Of a stretch of DNA of 64,000 nt, positions 17,615 through 25,183 are shown piece after piece (within the stretch, counting starts at the first letter, position 1; each line of letters opens with the position of its first letter). A model generated the notes under the pieces. It was not told the origin of the DNA and did no database searches. It worked only from the letters and a program-made list of their open reading frames with translations. The position numbers and the translations under genes were made by a program. This stretch comes from Armatimonadota bacterium. GTDB lineage: Bacteria; Sysuimicrobiota; Sysuimicrobiia; Sysuimicrobiales; Sysuimicrobiaceae. The stretch spans positions 124,001-188,000 of the forward strand of contig JANXCW010000002.1 in the NCBI GenBank assembly GCA_025059775.1. The letters are read 5' to 3'.

Positions 17615-18439
17615 TCACGGCTCCTGTCCGGTACCCACCAGGAGCAGGACCTCCTCGAGACGGCTCAAATCCGCGGCTGGGACCACCTCAGCCTCCAGGA
17701 AGAGGCCGCCCTTGAGGACGGAGCGGATGATCCCCACCCGCAAGCCCCGGGGGAATACTCCCCCTAGCCCTGAGGTGACGAGCACGTCTCCCGGGCGGGC
17801 CGTGGCGTCCCGGGGAAGGTACCGAAGCCGTAGCAAGGGGCCCGCCTGACCCTCCACGATGGCCGGATCACGGGTCCGCTGCACCAGGACCCCTACCGCG
17901 CTCCGGGGGTCGCTCACGAGAAGGACCCGAGAAGCGGTGGGGTAGACCTCCAGCACCCGTCCAACCAGCCCTTCCGCGGTCACCACCACGTCGTGACGCC
18001 GCACCCCGTGCCTCCCTCCACGGTTGATGAGCACGGTGGCAAACCACGTATCGGGATCTCGGGCCACCACCCGGGCCGCGAGGGTAGCGGTCGGCAGCTC
18101 CGCCCGAAGGTCCAGCAGCCGGCGCAACCGGACCACCTCGGATCGCGCCTCCTCCAGGTCTGCCAACCTGCGGCGCAGGTGCTCCACCTCCGCGCGCAGC
18201 CGCGCATTCTCCACCCGTAGCGCCCGGATCTCCGCGAGGGCACGCCACCACCGCTCCCCGGTTTCCGCGGCCTCGTCCAGGGCCCCCTGGAGGGGCGTGA
18301 GCACCGCGAGGATCGCATGCCCCAGCCAGCCCACCGCCCGGCGGTCCGGAGCGCGGAGCTGCCCGGTGAGGAGCACCAGGACGCCCGTGAGCAGAAGGAC
18401 CAGGAGGCCCGCGCGGCGCCGGGAGGGAACCCAGATCAT
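17615..18439 (-). CDS. mreC: Rod shape-determining protein MreC
   Basis: A 274-residue bitopic protein linking MreB filaments to PBP2. One N-terminal membrane helix (AGLLVLLLTGVLVLLTG) is followed by a coiled coil of about 50 residues (EIRALRVENARLRAEVEHLRRRL region) and two beta-barrel domains (AARVVARDPDTWFATVLINRG, GLVGRVLEVYPTASRVLLVSDPRSAVGVLV, LVTSGLGGVFPRGLRVG). The ATG at 18439 lies 40 bases after mreB. Size and layout are ordinary. Confidence 0.94.
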   Translation of the reverse strand: MIWVPSRRRAGLLVLLLTGVLVLLTGQLRAPDRRAVGWLGHAILAVLTPLQGALDEAAETGERWWRALAEIRALRVENARLRAEVEHLRRRLADLEEARSEVVRLRRLLDLRAELPTATLAARVVARDPDTWFATVLINRGGRHGVRRHDVVVTAEGLVGRVLEVYPTASRVLLVSDPRSAVGVLVQRTRDPAIVEGQAGPLLRLRYLPRDATARPGDVLVTSGLGGVFPRGLRVGIIRSVLKGGLFLEAEVVPAADLSRLEEVLLLVGTGQEP

Positions 18440-18479
18440 GGGGACGCTCCGCGGGGCAGGATTGCGATCCGGACCCTCC

Positions 18480-19520
18480 TCATAGCCTCTTCGTGGTGAT
18501 AAGCACCTTCTTTAGATGGTCGATCTCCTCCAGGGCACGGCCGGTGCCCAGGGCTACCGCGGAGAGGGGGTCGTCCGTGAGGGTTACGGGCATTCCCGTC
18601 TCCTGGGCCAGCAACCGATCCAACCCCCGCAGCAGAGCTCCTCCCCCCACCAGCACGATGCCCCGTTCCACGATGTCCGCGGCGAGTTCTGGAGGAGTCC
18701 GCTCCAGGGTCTGCCGCACCGCCTCCACGATGGCGGCTACAGGCTCGCTGAGGGCCTCCCGGATCTCCGCGCTGGTCATGCGCACGGTGCGGGGAAGCCC
18801 CGTGAGCAGGTCCCGACCTCGGACGTCCACTGCCTGCTCCTCCCGGAGCGGATAGGCAGACCCGACGGCAATCTTGATCTCCTCCGCGGTGCGCTCTCCG
18901 ATGAGAAGGTTGTAGGCCTTCCGGGCGTACTGGATGATGGCCTCGTCCATCTCATCCCCGCCAATGCGGATGGACTTGCTCGTCACGATGCCGCCCAGGG
19001 CGATCACCGCCACCTCTGTGGTACCGCCCCCCACATCCACGATCATGCTGCCCACGGGCTCGCTTACGGGCAACCCCGCCCCGATGGCCGCGGCCATGGG
19101 CTCCTCGATGAGGTACGCTTCCCGGGCCCCCGCCTGTAGAGTGGCATCGATCACCGCCCGCTTTTCCACCTCCGTCACCCCTGAGGGGATCCCCACGATC
19201 ACCCGCGGCTTCAGAAAGGATCGGCCCCGCAGTCCCCGGCGGATGAAGTATGCCAGCATGGCGGAGGTGGTGTCGAAATCCGCGATCACCCCGTCCCGAA
19301 GTGGCCGCACCGCCTGTACGTCCGCGGGGGTACGGCCGATCATGCGCTTGGCCTCCTCCCCCACCGCGAGCACCTGCCCATCGTCCACCCGGCGGGCGAC
19401 CACGGAGGGCTCCCGGACCACGATCCCCTCCCCTCGCACGTAGACCAGGGTGTTGGCGGTCCCTAGGTCAATCCCCATGTCCCGGGAGAGATACCGGCTG
19501 AGGAACCCGTCCCACCACAT
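18480..19520 (-). CDS. mreB: Rod shape-determining actin homologue MreB
   Basis: A 346-residue actin-like ATPase that forms membrane-associated filaments and guides side-wall synthesis. The nucleotide-binding motifs are present: [19 protein letters not shown] (phosphate 1), [18 protein letters not shown] (phosphate 2) and [18 protein letters not shown] (adenosine). The ATG 19520 has GGAGGTCGTGG upstream. The 87-base gap before radC contains a TACACT box (19582-19587) that could be a -10 element for the mre operon, but no good -35 is visible. This is probably where mreB-mreC-mreD-PBP2-rodA-rng transcription begins. Confidence 0.97.
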   Translation of the reverse strand: MWWDGFLSRYLSRDMGIDLGTANTLVYVRGEGIVVREPSVVARRVDDGQVLAVGEEAKRMIGRTPADVQAVRPLRDGVIADFDTTSAMLAYFIRRGLRGRSFLKPRVIVGIPSGVTEVEKRAVIDATLQAGAREAYLIEEPMAAAIGAGLPVSEPVGSMIVDVGGGTTEVAVIALGGIVTSKSIRIGGDEMDEAIIQYARKAYNLLIGERTAEEIKIAVGSAYPLREEQAVDVRGRDLLTGLPRTVRMTSAEIREALSEPVAAIVEAVRQTLERTPPELAADIVERGIVLVGGGALLRGLDRLLAQETGMPVTLTDDPLSAVALGTGRALEEIDHLKKVLITTKRL

Positions 19521-19607
19521 CCACGACCTCCTGGGCGGTATCGAAACTCGGTGCGCGGGCCTGCTTGGGAGTCTCTCTCTGAGTGTACGCGGTTTGGGGA
19601 AAGCGGA

Positions 19608-20288
19608 CTAGAACCCCAGGCCCCGTTCCCGCAGGCTCGTATACCGGTCGTCGCCGATCACCAGGTGATCGAGGACAGCAATGCCCAACAGCGCCCCTGC
19701 TTCCCGGAGACGCTCCGTGAGGCGGATATCCTCAGGGCTCGGCTCGGGGTTCCCGGAAGGATGGTTGTGGGCGAGGATCACCGCGTGGGCTCCCCGTCGC
19801 ACCGCTTCCCGGAATACCTCCCGGGCGCACACGGATGCCCCGTTAAGCCCTCCCCGGGCAGTCTCCACGACCCCCACCACTTCGTGCCGGGTGTTCAGGA
19901 GGAGCACGCAGAAATGCTCCTGCTCCCGACCCTCCAGCTTCATGCGTACCACCCGGGCCGCGTCCTGGGCGCAACGGATCACGGGGCGCTCTGAGGGATC
20001 CACCAGCCTTGCCCGTCTGCCCAACTCCAGGGCCGCCACCAGCACCGCAGCCTTCGCAGGGCCCATCCCCTCCACCCTGCACAGCTCCTCCACCCGGGCC
20101 CGTGAAAGCCCCTGGAGCCCTCCAAACCGCGCCAGCAGTCGATCCGCGAGCTGAAGCGCGGAGACCCCCCGGGTGCCCGTGCACAGCACCACGGCGAGGA
20201 GCTCCCGAATCCCCACTCCCTCTGGCCCCTCACTCTGGAGCCGTTCCCGGGGCCGGGCTTCGGGAGGAAGCGCACGCAGTCCCGCCAT
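19608..20288 (-). CDS. radC: RadC-family JAB/MPN domain protein
   Basis: A 226-residue protein with an N-terminal helix-hairpin-helix-like part (LQGLSRARVEELCRVEGMGPAKAAVLVAALELGRR) and a C-terminal JAB1/MPN metalloprotease-like domain. The zinc motif is complete: the upstream Glu within the HFCVLLLNTRHEVVGV region, then ILAHNHPSGNPEPSPED (HxH-x7-D). The name comes from a mis-assigned repair mutant; the real activity is unsettled. It sits just upstream of mreB, as in many Bacillota. Normal length. Confidence 0.95.
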   Translation of the reverse strand: MAGLRALPPEARPRERLQSEGPEGVGIRELLAVVLCTGTRGVSALQLADRLLARFGGLQGLSRARVEELCRVEGMGPAKAAVLVAALELGRRARLVDPSERPVIRCAQDAARVVRMKLEGREQEHFCVLLLNTRHEVVGVVETARGGLNGASVCAREVFREAVRRGAHAVILAHNHPSGNPEPSPEDIRLTERLREAGALLGIAVLDHLVIGDDRYTSLRERGLGF

Positions 20289-20334
20289 GGTCCTCCCATC
20301 CAGTGAACGCCTGAGGGACAGGGATTTCGCGGGC

Positions 20335-20595
20335 CTAAACCAAGCGCCATACCCAAAGGGCCAGGATCACTCCCAGGAGGATGGCGAGGTTCAGCCGGAG
20401 GGTGATCCCGAAGGTCAGGGAGAGGAGGGAAAGGTCCAGACGTAGGGGAGGCTCAAGCCCGATCTCCACGGTGCGGGCGAGGAAGGAAAGGCCCGGGAAG
20501 TTGCGCACGGATTCTGCCAACACCTGCCCCACAACACCCCCCAGGAGGAACACCAGGAACAGTGCCCCCCACGCCCGACGGCCCCGTCGCGCCAT
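20335..20595 (-). CDS. DUF4321 small membrane protein
   Basis: An 86-residue protein with two membrane helices (ALFLVFLLGGVVGQVLA near the N-terminus and LNLAILLGVILALWVWRLV at the end) joined by a loop with LEPPLRLDLSLLSLTFGITL. This matches DUF4321, commonly found beside radC/mreB or tatA in Bacillota-type genomes. No function is known for the family. It is nine bases downstream of the tatA stop, so the two are co-transcribed. Confidence 0.78.
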   Translation of the reverse strand: MARRGRRAWGALFLVFLLGGVVGQVLAESVRNFPGLSFLARTVEIGLEPPLRLDLSLLSLTFGITLRLNLAILLGVILALWVWRLV

Positions 20596-20604
20596 GACGT
20601 GGCA

Positions 20605-20772
20605 CTAGGTCTTGCCCTGGTCCCCCTCGTCTTCCTCCCGCATGGTCCGACGGAAGTCCCGGATCGCCCGACCCAGGGAACTGCCGATCCCCGCCAGCCG
20701 CGAAGGTCCGAAGATCAAGAGGGCGATAAGCAGGATGACGACGAGCTCGGTGGTCCCGATCCCAAAGGGCAT
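20605..20772 (-). CDS. tatA: Sec-independent translocase subunit TatA/TatE
   Basis: A 55-residue protein: MPFGIGTTELVVILLIALL, then IFGPSRLAGIGSSLGRAIRDF and an acidic tail ending DEGDQGKT. It has the short N-terminal helix, the FGP hinge and the amphipathic helix of TatA, which builds the twin-arginine translocation pore. GGAGGTG precedes the ATG at 20772. No tatC is in the window. At least one likely Tat substrate is encoded here, the Rieske protein at 29928-30599, with NRRTFLQ in its signal. Confidence 0.92.
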   Translation of the reverse strand: MPFGIGTTELVVILLIALLIFGPSRLAGIGSSLGRAIRDFRRTMREEDEGDQGKT

Positions 20773-20790
20773 CCCGCACCTCCAGGCCCA

Positions 20791-21036
20791 TTATAGCAGC
20801 CGGTCAGGTCCGCTCCCCCTCGACCGCCGCCCGCGGGCCCGGAGGACGATCAGGAGGAGCATCCCCGCCGCCAGGGCCCTCCATCGTCGGCCGACCAGGA
20901 CGCGCAGGGGGTTGCTGGCCGCGCACACGCTTCCCACCGTCGCCGACGCCTCTGCCCGCATGCGGCGCACCCGGTCGAGGATCACCGTGCGGAGGGACCG
21001 GATTCCCGAAGCGCGCTCAGCAGGTCGCGGATCCAT
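20791..21036 (-). CDS. Small basic protein with one membrane helix (unknown)
   Basis: An 81-residue protein starting at ATG 21036, preceded by GGGAGG with seven-base spacing; the first 55 bases overlap the end of the upstream holin-like gene. It is rich in Arg, has a central hydrophobic stretch (WRALAAGMLLLIVLRARG) near the C-terminus and an amphipathic N-terminal half (LRTVILDRVRRMRAEASATVG). Small proteins of this kind (DUF3618-like) often follow phage-holin-X-type membrane proteins; the resemblance is weak. No function can be assigned. Confidence 0.5.
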   Translation of the reverse strand: MDPRPAERASGIRSLRTVILDRVRRMRAEASATVGSVCAASNPLRVLVGRRWRALAAGMLLLIVLRARGRRSRGSGPDRLL

Positions 21037-21389
21037 TGAAGATCCTCCCGGAGCACCGCACGGAGTTCTACGAATCTCGCCGCGCGGAGCCGGCGGACAC
21101 CCGACCATGCGATCCCCGCCACGCCCAGCACCGCGAGGAGGAACACGGTGAGGGCCGCGGCCCACACGGGAAGCCAGAGGGCGAGGATCAGGGTCACCAC
21201 CACGGGGGCGAACAGAACCGCCCCCGCCAGCAACGCGCCCGCTACCACCAGGAGCGCTAGACCGCTCACGGCCCGCCGCAGGACCACCTGCAGCTCGGAT
21301 CGCACAAGGACCGCATGCTGCTCTGCCAACTGCGCCAGGTCGTGCAGGAGGGCCCGGACCTCGTCCTGGAAACGGTACGTCACCCTCAC
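20982..21389 (-). CDS. Holin-X/DUF1469-like membrane protein
   Basis: A 135-residue protein with two adjacent long membrane helices (VSGLALLVVAGALLAGAVLFAPVVVTLILALWLPVWAAALTVFLLAVLGVAG spans about 40-95) flanked by amphipathic ends (LLHDLAQLAEQHAVLVRSELQVVLRR and FVELRAVLREDLQWIRDLL). This is the layout of the actinobacterial Holin-X/DUF1469 group, which, despite the name, are ordinary cellular membrane proteins of unknown role. It starts at GTG 21389, overlapping the ANTAR regulator stop, so it is translationally coupled to the two-component pair. Confidence 0.65.
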   Translation of the reverse strand: MRVTYRFQDEVRALLHDLAQLAEQHAVLVRSELQVVLRRAVSGLALLVVAGALLAGAVLFAPVVVTLILALWLPVWAAALTVFLLAVLGVAGIAWSGVRRLRAARFVELRAVLREDLQWIRDLLSALRESGPSAR

Positions 21390-21967
21390 ATCACTCCGTG
21401 CGCGGTGATGATGGCGCGGGCGATCTCCACCAACTTCCGGTTCTCCTTCTGGCTCTGCACCTGCATCCGGCGGAAGGCCTCCTGCTCGCTGATGCCGAGC
21501 CGTTTCATGAGAATCCCCTTGGCCCGCTCGATGAGCTTCCGGGCCTCCAGGGCCTCCCGCAAATCCTGCACCTCGTTCTGCAGCACCCGGAATTCCTCGA
21601 ACCGTTTCCGGGCCAGCAGGATGGCGGGGAGAAGGTCCTCCTCCGTCACGGGCTTCACCAGGTAAGCGAACACCCCCGTCTCCAGGGCCCGTTCCACCAG
21701 CTCCACTTCACTGTAGGCGGTGAGGAGGACGATGGGGATGGGACGGTGTTGGAGGATCCGCTGGGCTGCGGAGATGCCGTCCAGACCCGGCATCTTGATG
21801 TCCAGAATGGCGAGGTCCGGCTCCCGCTCCTGGGCCAGCCGCACCGCCTCCTCCCCGTCCGTGGCCTCCGCCACCACCTCGAACCCCAGGGAGCGCAGCT
21901 GGGTCCGCAGGGTCATGAGGCGGATGGCCTCGTCGTCCGCGATGAGGATCCGCAACCGCTCGCTCAT
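21386..21967 (-). CDS. Response regulator with ANTAR output domain
   Basis: A 193-residue regulator. The receiver domain (1-120) has D11, D12, the phosphoacceptor Asp 56 (LAILDIKMPGLDG), the Thr in LTAYSEVE, and Lys in YLVKPVTEED. A short coiled linker leads to an ANTAR domain (about 140-190: LIERAKGILMKRLGISEQEAFRRM). ANTAR domains bind paired hexanucleotide-loop RNA hairpins and prevent transcription termination, so this protein probably regulates at the RNA level. It is joined to its kinase by an ATGA overlap. The RNA target was not found in this window. Confidence 0.93.
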   Translation of the reverse strand: MSERLRILIADDEAIRLMTLRTQLRSLGFEVVAEATDGEEAVRLAQEREPDLAILDIKMPGLDGISAAQRILQHRPIPIVLLTAYSEVELVERALETGVFAYLVKPVTEEDLLPAILLARKRFEEFRVLQNEVQDLREALEARKLIERAKGILMKRLGISEQEAFRRMQVQSQKENRKLVEIARAIITAHGVM

Positions 21968-23121
21968 CGCCAAAACCGCACCTCCACCCTCGTCCCCTTT
22001 TGGCTCTCCATCCGGAAATCTCCCCGCAGATCCCGATAGACCAGATCCCGAACGATCCGGAGCCCCAGGTGGGCATCCCGCTCCGGGTCGAACCCCGGAG
22101 GCAGCCCCCGGCCGTCGTCCTCCACGGAGACCACCACCTCCGGGCCCCGAGCGTGTAGGGTGATGCGCACGTGCCCTCCCTGGCCGTTGAAGGCGTGCTG
22201 CACCGCGTTGGTCACGAGCTCGCTCAGGACCAGGGCCAGGCTGGTGGCCTGCTTGCTGGGCAGGAGCAGGTGCTCCCCCTCCACCTGGATGGACACCTGG
22301 TGTCCGGGTCCGGAGAGGTCCTGTACGATGGTCTCCCCGATGCGCTCCGCGAGCCGGTAGATGTCCACCTCCTCGATGTGCTCCACGCTCAGCATCTGGT
22401 GTACGGCCGCAATGCTCTTCACCCGCCCCATGCTGTGGCGAAGGCTCCGACGGGCCTCCTCCGGAGCGGAGAGGGCCTCCAGGTACAGGAGATCCGCCAG
22501 GGTCTGCAGGTTGTTCTTGATGCGGTGGTGCATCTCCTGGAGCAGGGTCCGCAGCTGGCGGTTGGTCTGCTCCAGCTCCTGCTCCCGCTGCCGGATGACC
22601 CGATCCCGGGCCTCCAGGTACGCTTGTCCTACGGCCAGCATCTGCACATCCACGGCCCGGTGGATGCGTTCCATGGCGAAGAGCACGTCCGGAGGGAACG
22701 CCACCCATAGCCGCTGGCTCAGCATGGCCTGTACCTGCGCGTCCACGCTGCTCCGCAGCAGGCTCATGGCCTGGAGGATCTCCTCCAGGCTGAAGTTTGA
22801 CTGCAGCTGCTGGGCCGCCACCCGATGGGCGTGCTCGTGGACCTGCTCCCGGAGGACCCGCTTCTCCTCCTCCCCTTCCGCCCGCAGAACCCGGACCAGG
22901 AGCCGCAGGGTCTGGTTCCCCCACTCCTCCGCGAGGTCGGGGAAGCAGGCATATCGTGGGACCCGCCGATGGAGATCCTGCGTCCACCGCCGCAGGATGC
23001 CCGGATTGGCATGTTCCAGGTGGGCCGCGGTGGTGCGAACCGCAAACCGCACCATGCCCTCCCGGAGATGCCGGAAGGGCGCAGCCACCCGATGCAGGAA
23101 ACCCCTGAAGGACCACACCAT
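21964..23121 (-). CDS. Histidine kinase, HisKA_2 type, partner of the ANTAR regulator
   Basis: A 385-residue soluble kinase without membrane helices. The N-terminal half (about residues 15-135) resembles the RsbRD N-terminal sensor fold (GILRRWTQDLHRRVPRY). A coiled coil leads to the phosphoacceptor box MHHRIKNNLQTLADLL (His 199) and an HATPase_c domain with LVTNAVQHAFNGQGG and EDDGRGLPPGFDPERDAHLG. HisKA_2/ANTAR pairs typically respond to small molecules such as nitrogen sources. A TACACT box at 23132-23137 lies only ten bases before the ATG, suggesting a nearly leaderless message. The longer frame upstream overlaps the polyprenyl synthase gene and is discarded. Confidence 0.9.
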   Translation of the reverse strand: MVWSFRGFLHRVAAPFRHLREGMVRFAVRTTAAHLEHANPGILRRWTQDLHRRVPRYACFPDLAEEWGNQTLRLLVRVLRAEGEEEKRVLREQVHEHAHRVAAQQLQSNFSLEEILQAMSLLRSSVDAQVQAMLSQRLWVAFPPDVLFAMERIHRAVDVQMLAVGQAYLEARDRVIRQREQELEQTNRQLRTLLQEMHHRIKNNLQTLADLLYLEALSAPEEARRSLRHSMGRVKSIAAVHQMLSVEHIEEVDIYRLAERIGETIVQDLSGPGHQVSIQVEGEHLLLPSKQATSLALVLSELVTNAVQHAFNGQGGHVRITLHARGPEVVVSVEDDGRGLPPGFDPERDAHLGLRIVRDLVYRDLRGDFRMESQKGTRVEVRFWR

Positions 23122-23131
23122 CCCCACGGAT

Positions 23132-23137
23132 AGTGTA
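23132..23137 (-). promoter_or_regulatory. Possible -10 box before the kinase gene
   Basis: TACACT on the minus strand, with its last base ten bases before the ATG at 23121. No good -35 hexamer is seen at 16-18 bases. If used, transcription would start within a few bases of the start codon. The evidence is weak alone but matches similar placements before hemA, tgt and DUF2905. Confidence 0.3.
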
Positions 23138-23159
23138 CCAGCCGTGGGCCTGACCCCTG

Positions 23160-24128
23160 CTAGCGGTCCCGGACGAGGACGAACTCCGTGAGGCCGATGA
23201 GGCTTTCGCGCGCGGGCGCGGCTGGAAGTGCCTGGAGCGCCTCCAGGGCCCGTTCCGCGTGCCGACGAGCCGCTTCCCGGGCGTAGGCGAAGGAGCCGTA
23301 CCGCACCAGCTCCTGGCGCAATTCCTCCACGTCCCCCTCCTGGATGAGGTGCACAAGACGCGCCCGGTCGCCGTCCCGGGCGTGTCGGAGGGCGTGGATG
23401 AGGGGGAGGGTCATCTTCCCCGACCGGATGTCGCTGCCGATGGGCTTTCCCAGAGTCTTGGGATCGCTCAACAGGTCTAGGGCATCGTCCGTGATCTGGA
23501 AGGCGATCCCCCAGTGGAGGCCGAACCGGTCCAGCCGCTCTGCCACCGCGTCCTCCGCCCCCGCCAGGAGGGCTCCGCAGGCACAGGCGGAGGCGATGAG
23601 CCGCGCGGTCTTCCCCTCCACAATGCGGAAGTAGATCCCCTCCTCCGTGTGCGGGGTGTTCCCGTACCGGATCTGGAGGATCTCCGCCTGGCTCATGGAA
23701 ACCGTGGCGAGGGACATGCGGTTTGCCACCGCCGCCCGGCCGATGCGGGAGAGCAGGTGGAAGGACTTGGCGAACAGGTAATCCCCCAGCAGCACCGCCA
23801 CCTGGTTGCCCCACCGGGCGTTCGCGGTGGGCTCCCCCCGACGCAGGGGGGATTCGTCGATGATGTCGTCATGGATCAGGCTCGCCACGTGGATGAGCTC
23901 CACCGCCGCCGCCAGCGCCAGGCTCTCCGCGGGAGGCTCTCCCACGGCCCGGGCACTGAGGAAGGTGAGGGCGGGACGGAGGAGCTTGCCCCGGGTCTGG
24001 AGGACATGGGTCACCAGCTCCTGGATGAAGGGATCGTCCGCCCGCAGCTCCTCAGAGAGCAGCTGCAGGAGGGCCTCCAGGTCCTCCCGGACCGGTTGGT
24101 AAAGGGTTTCCAGAGAACGTGTGGTCAT
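23160..24128 (-). CDS. Polyprenyl diphosphate synthase (heptaprenyl/octaprenyl type)
   Basis: A 322-residue all-trans prenyl chain elongase, likely making the side chain of menaquinone. The two aspartate-rich motifs are intact: SLIHDDIIDESPLRRG (first DDxxD) and AFQITDDALDLLSDPKTLGKPIGSD (second DDxxD). TRGKLLRPALTFLSA and IVEGKTARLIASACA are also typical. Small residues before the first motif fit a long-chain product; the exact chain length cannot be read. The start is ATG 24128, overlapping the upstream cytochrome gene (ATGA), so quinone side-chain synthesis is coupled to the respiratory cluster. Confidence 0.92.
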   Translation of the reverse strand: MTTRSLETLYQPVREDLEALLQLLSEELRADDPFIQELVTHVLQTRGKLLRPALTFLSARAVGEPPAESLALAAAVELIHVASLIHDDIIDESPLRRGEPTANARWGNQVAVLLGDYLFAKSFHLLSRIGRAAVANRMSLATVSMSQAEILQIRYGNTPHTEEGIYFRIVEGKTARLIASACACGALLAGAEDAVAERLDRFGLHWGIAFQITDDALDLLSDPKTLGKPIGSDIRSGKMTLPLIHALRHARDGDRARLVHLIQEGDVEELRQELVRYGSFAYAREAARRHAERALEALQALPAAPARESLIGLTEFVLVRDR

Positions 24129-24697
24129 CGGGATGAAGGGGCTCCCAGCTGCCGGATGTACGCCACCAGCGCCCAGATCTGTTCGTCCCTGAGAGCCCCG
24201 AAGGCCGGCATCCCGCTGCGCCGGGGGGTCTCTGCCAATCCGTGCTTGATGACCCAGAAGGTGGCGCCCGGAGGCATCCGTTCCTGAAACGCGCGGGCGT
24301 GGAAGTTTATGGGCTTGGGGTTCAGGGTAGCGCCCGCGGGGCCGTCTCCCCGGCCCTCCGGACCGTGGCAGACGGCGCACAGGGTCGCGTACTGCTGCCG
24401 CGCAGACTCCAGGGCCGCGGGACTCACGGAAGGCATACGGTTGTCCCGGGCATCCGGAGGGACCACCGCGAGGATCCCCTCCACCTGCTCGCGTCCGTCC
24501 TCCACCGGACCCGCGGCGATGCCGGCCACGCCCGGGATCGTGCGGGCCACGGGCCGCACCTCCGGTGCCACAAGACCTCCCGTCACGAACAGGTAAAGGA
24601 CCGCCCAGATGGGGAGGAGGGCATAGAGCAGGAGCAGGGGTGTGGGAAGCCGCTCCCCTCGCCCCGGGCGTTCTGGCCTGGACGCTTGCTCGGCCAT
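24125..24697 (-). CDS. Membrane-anchored monoheme cytochrome c
   Basis: A 190-residue protein: one N-terminal membrane helix (about 20-42, LLLLYALLPIWAVLYLFVTGG), a linker, then a class I cytochrome c domain with the heme site CAVCH at 107-111 and the axial methionine in RRSGMPAF (M163). The domain is close to those in CcoP or alternative cytochrome units that hand electrons to an oxidase or receive them from a bc complex. It is the last gene of the respiratory cluster, seven bases after the CcoO-like gene. It would face outward, like the other c-type cytochromes here. Confidence 0.9.
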   Translation of the reverse strand: MAEQASRPERPGRGERLPTPLLLLYALLPIWAVLYLFVTGGLVAPEVRPVARTIPGVAGIAAGPVEDGREQVEGILAVVPPDARDNRMPSVSPAALESARQQYATLCAVCHGPEGRGDGPAGATLNPKPINFHARAFQERMPPGATFWVIKHGLAETPRRSGMPAFGALRDEQIWALVAYIRQLGAPSSR

Positions 24698-24704
24698 CCT
24701 TCCT

Positions 24705-25172
24705 TCACCTCAGGCTTAGAAGATACGCCACCAGGGCCTGTAGCTCCGCCTCCGAAAGGTACGCGTAGGCAGGCATACGGCTCCCCGGCGATCGCCGTCG
24801 TGGTTCCCGCAGCAGGCGTAGGAGCTCCTCCGGATCCCTGATCCGGCTCGCAACCCGCGCGAGATCCGGACCGATCCGCACCGTCCCCAGAGCCGTGGGG
24901 TTCAGGTGAGCGTAATCCCCTGCCCGGGAGACCTCCCCGAGGTCTCCGCTTCGGGCCACCACCCCGAATCTGGCCTCCGGGGTCCGCACCTGCTGGGTGT
25001 GGCACTGGGCGCACCCCTCCCGGAGGTATACCGCGTAGCCCAGCAGCTGGGCACTCGTCAGCGTCCGGGTCGCCCTTGCAGGGGGGGTGGCCGGGAGCAG
25101 CACCGTGGCCACGAATCCGGCCAGGGCCGTAACCAAACACAGTAGGGGGAGGGAAGCGGCGCGCCTCTGCAT
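24705..25172 (-). CDS. CcoO-like monoheme cytochrome c
   Basis: A 155-residue protein with an N-terminal membrane anchor (SLPLLCLVTALAGFVATVLL) and one heme c domain. GYAVYLREGCAQCHTQQVR is very close to the signature of CcoO, subunit II of cbb3 oxidases; C54, C57 and H58 bind heme and SRMPAY (M133) supplies the sixth ligand. True CcoO is about 200 residues or more, so this one is shortened. It directly follows a CcoN-family gene, as in cco operons, but that neighbour lacks catalytic ligands. The protein therefore may be an electron carrier of the bc-type complex rather than of an oxidase. Confidence 0.85.
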   Translation of the reverse strand: MQRRAASLPLLCLVTALAGFVATVLLPATPPARATRTLTSAQLLGYAVYLREGCAQCHTQQVRTPEARFGVVARSGDLGEVSRAGDYAHLNPTALGTVRIGPDLARVASRIRDPEELLRLLREPRRRSPGSRMPAYAYLSEAELQALVAYLLSLR

Positions 25173-25183
25173 CCTGAAATCCT

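Noticed and set aside
20982-21389. Prophage remnant, from the holin-like gene
   Set aside because: Holin-X/DUF1469 proteins are chromosomal membrane proteins; no phage genes, integrase or attachment repeats are nearby.
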